From NCBI RefSeq assembly GCF_012027355.1, contig NZ_SNUH01000001.1, positions 558,001 to 622,000 of the forward strand: 64,000 nucleotides of DNA, read 5' to 3'. This DNA comes from Thermococcus sp. M36. GTDB taxonomy: Archaea > Methanobacteriota_B > Thermococci > Thermococcales > Thermococcaceae. Shown here one piece after another: positions 9,938 through 18,373 of the stretch; positions within the stretch are counted from its first letter, which is position 1; the number at the start of each line of letters is the position of its first letter. The position numbers were made by a program, and so were the translations under genes. The notes under the pieces were generated by a model, which did not search any database, had not been told where the DNA came from, and worked only from the letters and a program-made list of their open reading frames with translations.

Positions 9938-10342
9938 ATGGCCCGTCCCATGCAGGTTTCTCGCTACTGGAGACACTTCCGTGAGAAGTACAGGCTCATA
10001 GGTGGTAAGTGCGAGAACGGACACGTCCACTTTCCGAAGAGGCCGGTCTGTCCGGTCTGCGGCTCAAGGAACGTCGAGGAAATCGAGCTGAGCGGAAAGG
10101 GCAAGGTCATCAGCTGGACGATAGTCAGAAACCCGCCGAGCGGCTTCGAGTACTACAAGCCCTTCCCGCTGGCACTGATAGAGCTCGAAGAGGGGCCCAT
10201 CGTCCTTGCCCAGCTCACCGACGTGGACCCTGAGGAGATAGACTTCGGAATGGAGGTCGAGGTCGTCACCAAGAAGATAAAGGAGTTCGAGGAGGACGGA
10301 ATAATCCTCTACGGCTACAAGTTCAGGCCACCGGTGAAATGA
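9938..10342 (+). CDS. DUF35 OB-fold / zinc-ribbon scaffold protein
   Basis: A 134-residue Zn-ribbon plus OB-fold protein. The N-terminal helix (SRYWRHFREKYRL) precedes a zinc ribbon with C-x-N-G-H and CPVCG, then an acyl-CoA-binding-type OB-fold containing GKVISWTIVRNPPSGFE. In the archaeal thiolase/HMG-CoA synthase complex this protein tethers the two enzymes and shares the CoA tunnel. GGAGGGTG lies 6 bases before the ATG at 9938. It overlaps the end of the thiolase leader region with no intergenic gap, so translation is probably coupled. Confidence 0.9.
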   Translation: MARPMQVSRYWRHFREKYRLIGGKCENGHVHFPKRPVCPVCGSRNVEEIELSGKGKVISWTIVRNPPSGFEYYKPFPLALIELEEGPIVLAQLTDVDPEEIDFGMEVEVVTKKIKEFEEDGIILYGYKFRPPVK

Positions 10343-10378
10343 GGCCTTTTTCTGCTTCCTTTTTATACTTAACGTGGC

Positions 10379-10672
10379 TCAGGCCTTCTCAATCCTCAGC
10401 CTGTCCCCGTTCTCGAACTCCATCTCCAGCTTTCCGCGCTCGGCGTTGATCTTCACCCCGTCGACGACGGCGTCTATTTTTCCGTCCCTAGCCTCGACGC
10501 CCAGCATCTCCGCTATCTCGCTGACACTCTTCAGGGAGCCGTTCATGGTGGTCTCAATCCGCTCCCCCTCGCTCTCTATAACGACCCTCAACCTGCCTTT
10601 ACCTTCGCGTATGAAACTTTCTTCCTTCAATTTTCTCACCTTCTCGGGCTCGGGCGGTTTTATGCACGACAT
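10379..10672 (-). CDS. Conserved hypothetical protein, 97 residues
   Basis: Not recognised as a named family. The N terminus has a Cys (MSCIKPPEPEKVRKLKEE), and the rest alternates beta strands and a helix (SVSEIAEMLGVE), with a high proportion of Glu and Lys as in soluble hyperthermophile proteins. It lies 8 bases after the acetyltransferase gene on the same strand, so the two are likely co-transcribed. The convergent 3' end faces the DUF35 gene. Confidence 0.6.
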   Translation of the reverse strand: MSCIKPPEPEKVRKLKEESFIREGKGRLRVVIESEGERIETTMNGSLKSVSEIAEMLGVEARDGKIDAVVDGVKINAERGKLEMEFENGDRLRIEKA

Positions 10673-10680
10673 TCAACCAC

Positions 10681-11187
10681 CTACTTCCCTTTTTCTCGGG
10701 GTATGTCATCCCTTCGCAGGTCTTTAACCATACGCACCCATATTCCGCTCTGACCAACGCGTTTGAACCCGTAATCCTCGTAGAACCTGATGGCCTTTTC
10801 GTTCTTCTCCCCGACCCACAGCTCTATTCTGTCATTGTGCTCCCCCAGGTACTCCAAGCATTTCTCCATGAGCCTGTGGCCTATTCCATGCCCCTGGAAC
10901 CGCTTGTCTACCACAAACTCGTGAATCGCCCCAACGGTTCTGCCTTCGTACTTGCTGTACCAGTCGTTGTCGCAGACTATAAAGCCCGCTATCTCATCAC
11001 CGACCTTCGCGATGAAAAAGCCGTCCTTTGCCTTGTCCCAGCACCACCTGAGGTAGCGCTTCGCGTAGCTCTCCCCTTCACCGCCGTACTCGCGCATGTC
11101 CTCGTATCCCCTCATGTAGATTTCAATGAGCCTCTCCAGCGTTTCCTGGTCAAGTTCCTTGAGTCTCTCAATCCTCACCGCGCTCAT
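10681..11187 (-). CDS. GNAT-family N-acetyltransferase
   Basis: A 168-residue GNAT protein. The acetyl-CoA site is in FVVDKRFQGHGIGHRLMEKCLEYLG (V-x-x-x-x-Q/R-G-x-G-x-G/A motif), followed by the ELWVGEKNEKAIRFYEDYGF motif B. The substrate is unknown; N-terminal or small-molecule acetylation are both possible. The frame is open far upstream, but the ATG at 11187 (MSAVRIERL) is preceded by GGAG, and the alternative ATG at 11202 lies next to a TTTTTAAA box. It is divergent from the aMBF1 gene. Confidence 0.8.
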   Translation of the reverse strand: MSAVRIERLKELDQETLERLIEIYMRGYEDMREYGGEGESYAKRYLRWCWDKAKDGFFIAKVGDEIAGFIVCDNDWYSKYEGRTVGAIHEFVVDKRFQGHGIGHRLMEKCLEYLGEHNDRIELWVGEKNEKAIRFYEDYGFKRVGQSGIWVRMVKDLRRDDIPREKGK

Positions 11188-11258
11188 CGTTATAAGCTCC
11201 ATCGTGGGGTTTAAAAAGGCTAACTCCGAGCTTTCCCTGAATGAAGAAGGTGGTTGAG

Positions 11259-11801
11259 ATGGGGAAGGCCAAGCCCAAGTACTGCGAGATATGTGGCGCT
11301 CCAATCAGGGGACCGGGACACAGGGTGAGGATTGAGGGTGCTGAGGTTCTCGTCTGCGACAGGTGTTACTCGAAATACGGCGGTAAAAAGCCCGGAACCT
11401 TCAGCATAATGCCCACCGGCAGACAGCCCGTCAGGAGAACCTATTCCAGGCCGACCTCAAGGCCGAGGCCGTCCAAACCAAGAACCGAGAGGCCGCTCTA
11501 CACGGAGGAGATCGTGGAGGACTACGCAGAGAGGGTTTACCGGGCGATACAGCGCTCGGGGAAGAGTTACGAGGAGCTTTCCCACGAGATAGGCCTTTCG
11601 ATGAACGATTTGAGAGCAATAGCCCACGGCTACCGCGAGCCGACGATAAAGGAGGCCAGGAAGCTGGAAAAGTACTTCAAGATAGAGCTCATTGAGACGG
11701 GTGGCGAGGAGCTCCTTGAGAAGAAGACCATCCCGAGGGACTACGAGCCGACGCTCGGGGACATAGCGAACATCAGGATACGGAAGCGGAAGAAGAAGTG
11801 A
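11259..11801 (+). CDS. Multiprotein bridging factor aMBF1
   Basis: An archaeal MBF1 of 180 residues. The N-terminal zinc ribbon has CEICG and CDRCY pairs (about residues 9-42), a flexible Pro/Arg linker follows, and a cro/C1-type HTH (IGLSMNDLRAIAHGYREP) sits near residues 95-145. In archaea it associates with ribosomes and may link translation with transcription. The ATG at 11259 follows GGTGGTTGAG. It is a single gene, and GC content drops sharply after its stop codon. Confidence 0.9.
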   Translation: MGKAKPKYCEICGAPIRGPGHRVRIEGAEVLVCDRCYSKYGGKKPGTFSIMPTGRQPVRRTYSRPTSRPRPSKPRTERPLYTEEIVEDYAERVYRAIQRSGKSYEELSHEIGLSMNDLRAIAHGYREPTIKEARKLEKYFKIELIETGGEELLEKKTIPRDYEPTLGDIANIRIRKRKKK

Positions 11802-11938
11802 CCACAGTTTCTCTTTTACTTCCCTGGCCATGCTGGTAAATTACACTAATTTTTGTGCACTTTTTCTTGCATATCCATAACATTTATTTACTTTAAGTCC
11901 TGAATAAATGTAAATTCTAGATGTGGTGGGTGGAATTA

Positions 11939-13480
11939 ATGAGGATAACAGTCTACGATGGCGCCGGCAGTATTGGTGGAAATAAAATTCACATATTGGA
12001 AAATGATAACGGTCTTTTCCTTGACTTTGGAATGAATTTCGCTAGATATTCTCTCTACTACCAAGACTTCGTAGGCGAAAGGCCATCAAGGGGAATCTAT
12101 GACCTCTGGAGGCTCGGATTAATTCCGAAGCTCAACATATACAGAAGCGATCTGTTGCCCAATGACCTCAAAGCCGAAATCTCAACATACAACCGGATTC
12201 CTATAAATGCTGTTCTCATAAGCCATGCTCATCTCGATCACGTTGGCAACGTTGCCATTCTGCATGAGGGCATCCCAATGGTAGGTTCTTTGGTTACTAT
12301 GGTGATCCTGAAAGCCCTTAGAGACACCGGTCATGGATCCCACCTCGGTATGGGAATACCTTATTACTCTCCAAAGCAGCCAAAACAGGGAAATCCCGCA
12401 GTTCTTGAATCTAAAAAGACGAAAACGTATAAATGGCGCCCCTTGTTCCTGACAGAAAGTCCAAACCATGAATCTATTGAGTTCCTTCAGAAGCGTGTTG
12501 AAGAGGATTTAGGTAAACGGGTGAAGCCCATAGAAAAGGGCAAGATAGATGAGCTTTCTGCTACGGAGGTTGGATTTGAAATTGAGGCTTATTCAGTTGA
12601 TCACTCTATCCTGGGTGCGACAGGCTACATTGTGAATGGAGATACAAGCGTTGCATACACAGGAGATTTCAGATTCCACGGTGGTAACGCAGACGCTACG
12701 AAGGAATTCATTAAAGCTGCCAAAAGAGCCAGCATCTTGATTACTGAGGGCACTAGAGTTGGACGTGATGAGGAAGGAAACGTTTCCGAGAGGGAGGTTT
12801 ATCTAAACGCCAAGAAGATTACCGAGGAGGCAAAAGGGCTTGTTATTGCAGACTTCTCCGCAAGAAATTTTGAAAGACTTGAGACCTTTAAAAGAATCGC
12901 CAGAGAAGTCGGCCGTGAGCTTGTCATAACTTCGAAGGATGCGTATTTTCTCTACGCCCTCGAACTTGCAACCGGTAAGGGGTATCTCGACAATGTGGGC
13001 ATATATGAGAATTCAAGGTCATCCTTGCGTGGCTGGGAACAGTGGATCATGGAACGCTATGAGGAGCTAAAGGTTCCTCCTGAGGAATTGCAGCGTAATC
13101 CCGATAATTATGTCCTATGCTTCTCATTCTACGACCTCCCGCACCTGTTAGACGTAAATCCAAAGGGCGGGGTCTATATTTACTCCTCCAGCGAGGCTTT
13201 TGGCGAGGAGCAGGAGTTCAGTTTTCTGAGGCTTTGGAACTGGCTCCAGTATTTCGGTTTCGATGTTTACGGATTCCGACTGAACAGTAACGGGAAGCCT
13301 GTTTTTGAAAAAGGTCTTCACGCCTCAGGCCATGTATCAAGGGAAGAATTGATGAGAGTAATTGATGAGATAGACCCGGATTACATAATCCCAGTTCACA
13401 CCGAACAGCCGGGATGGTTTGTTGAACATTGGGATGAAAAGGTCGTTGTTTTACAAAACGGGGACAGCTTGGAGGTCTGA
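11939..13480 (+). CDS. RNase J-like metallo-beta-lactamase-fold protein
   Basis: A 513-residue MBL protein. The HxHxDH motif is in LISHAHLDHVGN (about residue 95); the second metal region is DHSILGATGYIV with YTGDFRFHG, and a late IIPVHTE motif matches the PVHxE of RNase J / beta-CASP proteins. It may act on RNA or DNA, but ATP-binding or exonuclease activity cannot be judged. GGTGG precedes the ATG at 11939. Base composition and codon use are clearly more AT-rich than the neighbours, it starts a three-gene patch ending in a broken AAA ATPase, and it is probably horizontally acquired. Confidence 0.75.
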   Translation: MRITVYDGAGSIGGNKIHILENDNGLFLDFGMNFARYSLYYQDFVGERPSRGIYDLWRLGLIPKLNIYRSDLLPNDLKAEISTYNRIPINAVLISHAHLDHVGNVAILHEGIPMVGSLVTMVILKALRDTGHGSHLGMGIPYYSPKQPKQGNPAVLESKKTKTYKWRPLFLTESPNHESIEFLQKRVEEDLGKRVKPIEKGKIDELSATEVGFEIEAYSVDHSILGATGYIVNGDTSVAYTGDFRFHGGNADATKEFIKAAKRASILITEGTRVGRDEEGNVSEREVYLNAKKITEEAKGLVIADFSARNFERLETFKRIAREVGRELVITSKDAYFLYALELATGKGYLDNVGIYENSRSSLRGWEQWIMERYEELKVPPEELQRNPDNYVLCFSFYDLPHLLDVNPKGGVYIYSSSEAFGEEQEFSFLRLWNWLQYFGFDVYGFRLNSNGKPVFEKGLHASGHVSREELMRVIDEIDPDYIIPVHTEQPGWFVEHWDEKVVVLQNGDSLEV

Positions 13481-13483
13481 AAA

Positions 13484-13915
13484 ATGGGGAACCCTCCGAA
13501 ACGGGATATGTCTCGGATTATTAAATACATCCGTGATTGCATAGAACATCCCGAAAACCATCCAGAGCACTGGGAAGACTGGCTCCGAGCAGGCCGGCGG
13601 AGATTTTTGCTTCTAAACATCATCTACTATATCCAGCATGTCCAAGGAAAGGAAGAGGGTGTCACTAGGGAGGACCTTGAGATATTTCTAGGGGAGCTGT
13701 ACTATGTTGATGAAGAGATGTTCTCCAGCATCATCAAACCATGGAAATCTCTGGATGAGACTCTGCGGGAACTTTTGGAGCAGAAATTGATCCTTCAGAC
13801 GCCTGAGGGGGCTTATCTTGTGAATGAAGAGAAGATACGGGATGAGAAGGATTTGATTTATTGGAGGGCGATACGGAAAACGCTGGACAAAGTTGGAAAG
13901 GTGATATGGGGGTGA
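13484..13915 (+). CDS. Unknown protein, 143 residues, RNase J-like locus
   Basis: Not recognised. It is rich in Trp, Tyr and charged residues near the N terminus (HPEHWEDWLRAGRRRFLLLN) and mostly helical. The second half (LDETLRELLEQKLILQTPEGAYLVNEE) reads like a small winged helix. It starts 3 bases after the MBL gene and ends 5 bases before the ATPase remnant, so the three once formed one transcription unit. It may be an adaptor or DNA-binding partner of the MBL protein. Confidence 0.6.
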   Translation: MGNPPKRDMSRIIKYIRDCIEHPENHPEHWEDWLRAGRRRFLLLNIIYYIQHVQGKEEGVTREDLEIFLGELYYVDEEMFSSIIKPWKSLDETLRELLEQKLILQTPEGAYLVNEEKIRDEKDLIYWRAIRKTLDKVGKVIWG

Positions 13916-13920
13916 TAACA

Positions 13921-14242
13921 ATGGGTAAAAAGGAAGCTTGCATAAAAAGCAAAGAGATACTGTCTAAGCTTGAGACTCTTCTTGTCGGAAAAGAACAAAT
14001 CGAAGGAAAAGGTCAGGTCATCCTCTATGGACCTCCTGGAACTGGAAAGACTTGGCTTGCAACAAACTATGTGAGGAATACGACAGGCGAACAAACGCCT
14101 GGAATTTGAGTTCTTTGACGGGACTAAGCTTTACGTCGTTGCCTACGACTTGGAATATCTAAAAAATGGGAATTCCTCCCAACCAAACAGGAATTTTATA
14201 AAAGTTCTCAACAAGGTCATGGGAAGTCAAGGATGTGGTTAG
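13921..14242 (+). pseudogene. Broken McrB-like AAA ATPase remnant
   Basis: The ATG at 13921 opens a frame with a helical N terminus and a clear Walker A (ILYGPPGTGKTWLATNYV), then hits a stop at 14107-14109 after 62 codons. In a different frame, 14099-14242 stays open and encodes protein-like sequence (RLEFEFFDGTKLYVVAYD) to a TAG that overlaps the next gene. The simplest reading is a frameshift with a large internal deletion of an McrB-type AAA protein. No Walker B remains, so it cannot be an active ATPase. Confidence 0.65.
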
Positions 14243-14652
14243 AACTCCTCCAGCCCTTCCTCTTCCTCCCTCTTCTTCCTGAGCTCCTCCGCTTTGGTTC
14301 TCTTTGGCGGGTGGAACCCACGCAGCTTCTCGAAGCTCCCCCAGAGGCGCATCAGCTCCTCCCAGACTTCGGTATCCGGTGGGATCACGAGAACGTGCGC
14401 TGGTGGATGGATGTCCATGAGCCTGCCGATCGCCTTTGCCGGTGGGAGGTCTATCTGGGCAATCACGTGGGCCCTGAAGCGCCTCCTCGGCTTCTCGCCG
14501 CTTATCTTTTCAAAAGCCCAGTCCGACAGTGCAGGCGGTATTATCCTGGGATCGCCGCGTATCTTCATACCACCGTAGCGGACGAGGTCCGCAAGGGCTA
14601 TGCTGGCCTTCTGAAAGTTGTCGGTCCTTACTAACACAATCGTGTTTCTCAT
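14239..14652 (-). CDS. Conserved archaeal protein, possibly DUF356
   Basis: A 137-residue protein with normal GC content for this genome. Its beginning (IVLVRTDNFQKASIALADLV) and the middle segment AHVLVIPPDTEVWEELMRLW suggest an alpha/beta fold; I associate it tentatively with the DUF356 family of methanogens and Thermococcales. A Lys/Arg/Glu-rich tail ends it. Function is unknown. Its 3' end overlaps the ATPase remnant by 4 bases, which marks the right border of the AT-rich patch. Confidence 0.6.
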   Translation of the reverse strand: MRNTIVLVRTDNFQKASIALADLVRYGGMKIRGDPRIIPPALSDWAFEKISGEKPRRRFRAHVIAQIDLPPAKAIGRLMDIHPPAHVLVIPPDTEVWEELMRLWGSFEKLRGFHPPKRTKAEELRKKREEEEGLEEF

Positions 14653-14742
14653 GCTATCACCGGGCTCTGTTTAGGCGGGAGTATTTAAAGATGTTCCGGG
14701 AAAGTTTTTAACTCCGGCCGCGGATAAGGATAAGGTGGGACT

Positions 14743-15477
14743 GTGATCTTCATAGTGCTCCCGTGCTACAACGAAGGCTCAAATCTGGTAAAGCTCATAC
14801 CGAAGATAGGGGCCGCCCTTGAGGACATGGAGTACATTATAATAGCGGTTAACGACGGAAGCGTGGACGATACCGCCTCGGTTCTCTCAAACATGGAGGC
14901 CTCTTACCCCCTCAGGATAGTCACCCACGAAAAAAACCGGGGCCTTCAGGCCGCGCTCAGGAGCGGACTCCTTGAGGCAGTCCGGCTCGGGAGGGAGGGG
15001 GACGTTGTCGTGACCATGGACGCAGACGACACCCACGACCCGAGGTTCATACACCAGATGCTTGAGAGCATCCAAAGCCACGACATAGTAATAGCGTCAA
15101 GGTACGTTCCGGGGGGAGCCCAGCTTAACGTTCCCTCACATAGGGTTTTTCTCAGCCGCGCCGTGAACATTCTCGTCAGGCTCCTGTCAGGCATACCCGC
15201 GAGAGACCTGACTAGCGGCTACCGCGCGTACAGGTGGGAGTGCATTAAAGGCCTGTTCGAGAGGTACGGGGAGGGCGCCATAACGTCACACGGATTCGAG
15301 GTTTCCGTGGAGCTCCTTGTACGTACCTACATCCTGGGGTGTAAGAGGGTAGCGGAGGTACCGCTGGTTCTGGACTACGGGCTCAAAGAGGGAGAGAGCA
15401 AGATGAACCTCAAGAAGACAATATGGAGGTACATCAAAATCATGCCAAAAATAGTTCTTTGGAGGTTTTCCGCATGA
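14743..15477 (+). CDS. Family 2 glycosyltransferase (dolichol-phosphate mannose synthase-like)
   Basis: A 244-residue GT-A glycosyltransferase. It has the DPM1-like N terminus VLPCYNEGSNLVKLIPKI, NDGSVDDT, and the metal-binding VTMDADDTHDPRFI, and DLTSGYRAYRW in the acceptor region. It has no obvious membrane segment, like archaeal and eukaryotic DPM1 types. It probably moves a sugar to a polyprenyl phosphate carrier. A GTG start at 14743 follows GGTGGGACT. Its stop overlaps the next gene's ATG (ATGA), linking it to a small multidrug/EamA-type membrane protein that could flip the product. Confidence 0.85.
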   Translation: MIFIVLPCYNEGSNLVKLIPKIGAALEDMEYIIIAVNDGSVDDTASVLSNMEASYPLRIVTHEKNRGLQAALRSGLLEAVRLGREGDVVVTMDADDTHDPRFIHQMLESIQSHDIVIASRYVPGGAQLNVPSHRVFLSRAVNILVRLLSGIPARDLTSGYRAYRWECIKGLFERYGEGAITSHGFEVSVELLVRTYILGCKRVAEVPLVLDYGLKEGESKMNLKKTIWRYIKIMPKIVLWRFSA

Positions 15478-15857
15478 ACAGGATGGCGGCCTTCGGTATA
15501 CTCGCCGCCTGCATACTCTTTGGCGCATTTGCACAGGTGCTGTTTAAGGTGGGGCTCACACGCATTGAGGGGGAGATAAACATATTCACCCCGGGCGGCT
15601 TCATCCGGATGCTCCTCACTCCCCATATCCTTACCGGGGCCGTCCTCTACGCCCTCTCCTTTTTCCTCTGGCTCCTGGCGCTCTCAAAGTTCCAGCTCAG
15701 CTTCATGTACCCCATGCTCAGCCTCGCGTACATAGTCACGACGCTCCTCGCGTTCGTGTGGCTCCACGAGCCCGTACGGCTCAGCCGCTGGATAGGGGTC
15801 GTGCTGATAATAATAGGGGCGATCCTGGTCGGGCTGAACAGGGATCTCTGGCCATGA
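15474..15857 (+). CDS. EamA/DMT-type small membrane protein
   Basis: A 127-residue protein with four predicted transmembrane helices, resembling one EamA repeat or the ArnE/ArnF subunits that flip aminoarabinose-undecaprenyl phosphate in bacteria. Typical signatures are FGAFAQVLFKVGL, MYPMLSLAYIVTTLLAFVWLHEPV and a WIGVVLIIIGAILVG final helix. The ATG overlaps the glycosyltransferase stop codon and is preceded by GGAGG 8 bases upstream, so the pair is translationally coupled. Flipping of a polyprenyl-linked sugar is inferred from context. Confidence 0.75.
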   Translation: MNRMAAFGILAACILFGAFAQVLFKVGLTRIEGEINIFTPGGFIRMLLTPHILTGAVLYALSFFLWLLALSKFQLSFMYPMLSLAYIVTTLLAFVWLHEPVRLSRWIGVVLIIIGAILVGLNRDLWP

Positions 15858-15950
15858 TGCAGAGCCACACCACAGACACCTAAACCTTTAAAAACTCAAC
15901 ATGCCTCATTTATAAAGGGTTTTTAAACCCACCATCCGGAGGTGTAAGCC

Positions 15951-16523
15951 TTGGTAGACATGAGCAATGTAAAGCTCAGGATTGAGAATATTGTCGCTTC
16001 TGTTGACTTGTTTACACAGCTCAACCTCGAGAAGGTCATTGAAATCTGCCCGAACTCCAAGTACAACCCAGAGGAGTTCCCCGGGATCATCTGCCGCTTC
16101 GAGGAGCCTAAGGTCGCGCTTCTAATCTTCAGCTCCGGAAAGCTGGTCGTCACCGGCGCCAAGAGCGTCGAGGACATCGAGAGGGCGGTAAACAAGCTCA
16201 TCCAGATGCTCAAGAAGATAGGCGCCAAGTTCGGCCGCGCGCCCCAGATAGACATCCAGAACATGGTCTTCAGCGGCGACATAGGCATGGAGTTCAACCT
16301 CGATGCAGTTGCGCTGAGCCTTCCCAACTGTGAGTACGAGCCGGAGCAGTTCCCCGGCGTCATATACCGTGTAAAGGAGCCGAGGGCCGTGATACTGCTC
16401 TTCTCCTCCGGAAAGATAGTCTGCTCCGGTGCCAAGAGTGAGCACGACGCCTGGGAAGCCGTCAGAAAGCTCCTCCGCGAGCTGGAGAAATACGGTCTCA
16501 TAGAGGAAGAGGAAGAATGGTGA
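15951..16523 (+). CDS. tbp: TATA-binding protein
   Basis: The general transcription factor TBP, 190 residues. Two direct repeats form the saddle: [21 protein letters not shown] with [13 protein letters not shown], and [20 protein letters not shown] with [13 protein letters not shown]. The acidic tail EEEEEW is typical for Thermococcales. The start is taken as TTG at 15951 with GGAGGTG 6 bases upstream; the resulting MVDMSNVKL matches Pyrococcus TBP, which also begins MVDMSKVKL. The IS607 element ends just downstream. Confidence 0.95.
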   Translation: MVDMSNVKLRIENIVASVDLFTQLNLEKVIEICPNSKYNPEEFPGIICRFEEPKVALLIFSSGKLVVTGAKSVEDIERAVNKLIQMLKKIGAKFGRAPQIDIQNMVFSGDIGMEFNLDAVALSLPNCEYEPEQFPGVIYRVKEPRAVILLFSSGKIVCSGAKSEHDAWEAVRKLLRELEKYGLIEEEEEW

Positions 16524-16592
16524 AGGCCTTTGGCCTTCTCGGTTATCTATTCTCCCGCTTTTCATGTATGCCGAAGTTTTTGTCCCGTTCTA

Positions 16593-16647
16593 GTTATCCG
16601 CTACTTTTGGCACGGGTGGAACCTCCGCACCACTCGTAGCGGATAAC
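16593..16647 (-). ncRNA. Candidate omega-RNA (reRNA) hairpin at the tnpB 3' end
   Basis: GTTATCCGCTAC (16593-16604) and GTAGCGGATAAC (16636-16647) form a perfect 12-bp stem around a 31-base loop that itself can pair GGTG with CACC. The stem spans the tnpB stop codon, exactly where TnpB guide RNAs of IS200/IS605 and IS607 elements lie. The guide would follow on the - strand below about 16590. The role is inferred from position and structure. Confidence 0.5.
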
Positions 16648-17784
16648 CTTCTCCGCTCCCGTCTTCATTGCGGGGCTTTCGGGGGGAACGGAAACTCCCC
16701 ACATCTTCAGGGCTCTAAGAAAGATGTTCCAAGAGCCGACGACATCCCTATCGGCCTCAAACCCACAGTTTGAGCACTTCAAAACCCTGTGCCCATTCGG
16801 GCTTAGTTTCTCCCCACATACCGGGCACAGGGAGGAAGTGTGAGCAGGATTCACGAAGACAACCTTAATCCCCCTCAACTTAGCCTTGTATTCGATGATT
16901 GACTGGAGCTTTCTAAAGCTCCAGCGGTGTAACCTACCATTCATCTCGGCAGAATACCTAATCGAATCCCTGATTTCCGTTAAATCTTCAAGAGCAATAC
17001 CACCGTATTTCCCCGCCAACTCAACAATCTTGTTAGCGAGTTTGTGATACAAGTCGTTCAACCTGTTTCTCTCCCTCTCGCCGTACTTTTCAAGGAGTTT
17101 TTTCCTCTTCTTTCCAGCTCTAATTTTTCTCTGAATCTTCCTCCGCTTTAGGAAGTAACCAGTCCTAATTTCCCGCTCGTGGGTAATAATCTGCACGAAT
17201 TCACCGTTAGGAAGGCTGAGCGTAACATTGTTCTCGTTCAAGTCCACGCCGACAAAGGCTTTTGGCTCTCCAACCTCAACCTCCTTGGAGAAGACAACGT
17301 TAATGAACACTCCTTTTGGCGTCCTAACCAACCACGCTTGACCAACCTTCCAGTCCCTGAACTTTTCGTGATATTTTGCTGGATAAAACTCTAAAACAAC
17401 TCTCCCGTTTGGAGTGGAGAGTTTGATTATTCTCTTCTCCAAGTCGAGTTTAAACAAGTGGTCATCAAGCATAATAACTTCCTTCTTGAATACTGGCCTG
17501 CCATTAGCCTTCCCCTTCCGCTTCCTCTTCCGATAACTCTTGTAAATTGCAGTAGCCATCTGGCAGGCTGTGTAAATGCAGTGGCTTGGTAGTTCTGGAT
17601 ATTCCTTGCGAAGGCTTTTGTAAGTCTCTTTTTTAAGCCGTTTAAAGCTGGTGATGTTGTTCTCATAAGCGTGAGTGATGAGAAAATTCACAATCTCACG
17701 GTAAGTGGAGAAGAGGTCATCTAACCCATTAGGTATTTCCTTGAGTTTGAACTTGGCGGTCAGTTTAATCGTCTCGAAGGGCAT
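16594..17784 (-). CDS. tnpB: TnpB RNA-guided nuclease of IS607-type element
   Basis: A 396-residue TnpB. The RuvC-like nuclease residues are visible: D181 in VGVDLNENNV, E266 in IALEDLTEIR and D345/D347 in FEADRDVVGSWNIF. A zinc finger has C320/C323 (SLCPVCG) and C337/C340 (CSNCG). The N-terminal half has the lysine-rich RNA-binding region. The usual ADRDxNAAxNI reads ADRDVVGSWNI, a mild departure. It starts at ATG 17784, overlapping tnpA by 20 bases. The 3' end overlaps a hairpin that is probably its guide RNA. Confidence 0.9.
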   Translation of the reverse strand: MPFETIKLTAKFKLKEIPNGLDDLFSTYREIVNFLITHAYENNITSFKRLKKETYKSLRKEYPELPSHCIYTACQMATAIYKSYRKRKRKGKANGRPVFKKEVIMLDDHLFKLDLEKRIIKLSTPNGRVVLEFYPAKYHEKFRDWKVGQAWLVRTPKGVFINVVFSKEVEVGEPKAFVGVDLNENNVTLSLPNGEFVQIITHEREIRTGYFLKRRKIQRKIRAGKKRKKLLEKYGERERNRLNDLYHKLANKIVELAGKYGGIALEDLTEIRDSIRYSAEMNGRLHRWSFRKLQSIIEYKAKLRGIKVVFVNPAHTSSLCPVCGEKLSPNGHRVLKCSNCGFEADRDVVGSWNIFLRALKMWGVSVPPESPAMKTGAEKVIRYEWCGGSTRAKSSG

Positions 17785-18373
17785 TCTTCACAGCCTCGAT
17801 GAGATGTTTTTTCTTGTGAGAACGAGCCCCATAGAGCTTTCCGGCGAAGGAGGTTACTATGGCCAACAAGTCCTCCACGAGCTCTTTTTCTGGTGTTTTT
17901 TCTTCATCGTCAAAGATTACTTCAATCTCGACGCCGTGAGAGTTGAAGTATTGTTCGAGGTATTTGAAGCCGAAGCGTGTAAGCCCGTCCCTGTAAGTTA
18001 TGACGACTTTGGTTACTTCTCCGCTTTCGACTAGCTTGAAGAGTTGTTTTAGGCCCTTTCTGTTCTCGTTCAAGCCGGAGGAGATGTCAGTGAGGATTTT
18101 AGCCACTTGGTAACCTCTGGAAGTGCAATAATTTTTGAGGTATTCGATTTGTCTTTCCAAGTCTTCTTTCTGGTCTCGGCTTGAGACTCTTACATAGATG
18201 GCGACTTTATCAAGAGTTTTGCCTTCGAGGAGTCTTTTGATTTCGCTTTCGGGGACACGGTATTCTTTGCCAATTCTGTGGGCTTTGAGTTTGCCCGCTT
18301 TAATCCAGCGGAGGACTGTCATCTTTGAAACTCCGAGTTTTCTTGCCGCTTCACCAGTCCGGTAAAGCTTCAC
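17765..18373 (-). CDS. tnpA: IS607-family serine recombinase TnpA
   Basis: A 202-residue serine site-specific recombinase. The N-terminal MerR-type HTH (TGEAARKLGVSKMTVLRWIKAGK) is followed by the resolvase catalytic domain with the nucleophile Ser in VAIYVRVSSRDQKEDLERQ and the ITYRDGLTRFGF motif. The N-terminal HTH plus C-terminal catalytic order is typical of IS607 and the reverse of Tn3 resolvases. The start is set at GTG 18373, which stands 5 bases after GGTGA; the frame is open to a TTG at 18385. Confidence 0.9.
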   Translation of the reverse strand: MKLYRTGEAARKLGVSKMTVLRWIKAGKLKAHRIGKEYRVPESEIKRLLEGKTLDKVAIYVRVSSRDQKEDLERQIEYLKNYCTSRGYQVAKILTDISSGLNENRKGLKQLFKLVESGEVTKVVITYRDGLTRFGFKYLEQYFNSHGVEIEVIFDDEEKTPEKELVEDLLAIVTSFAGKLYGARSHKKKHLIEAVKNALRDD

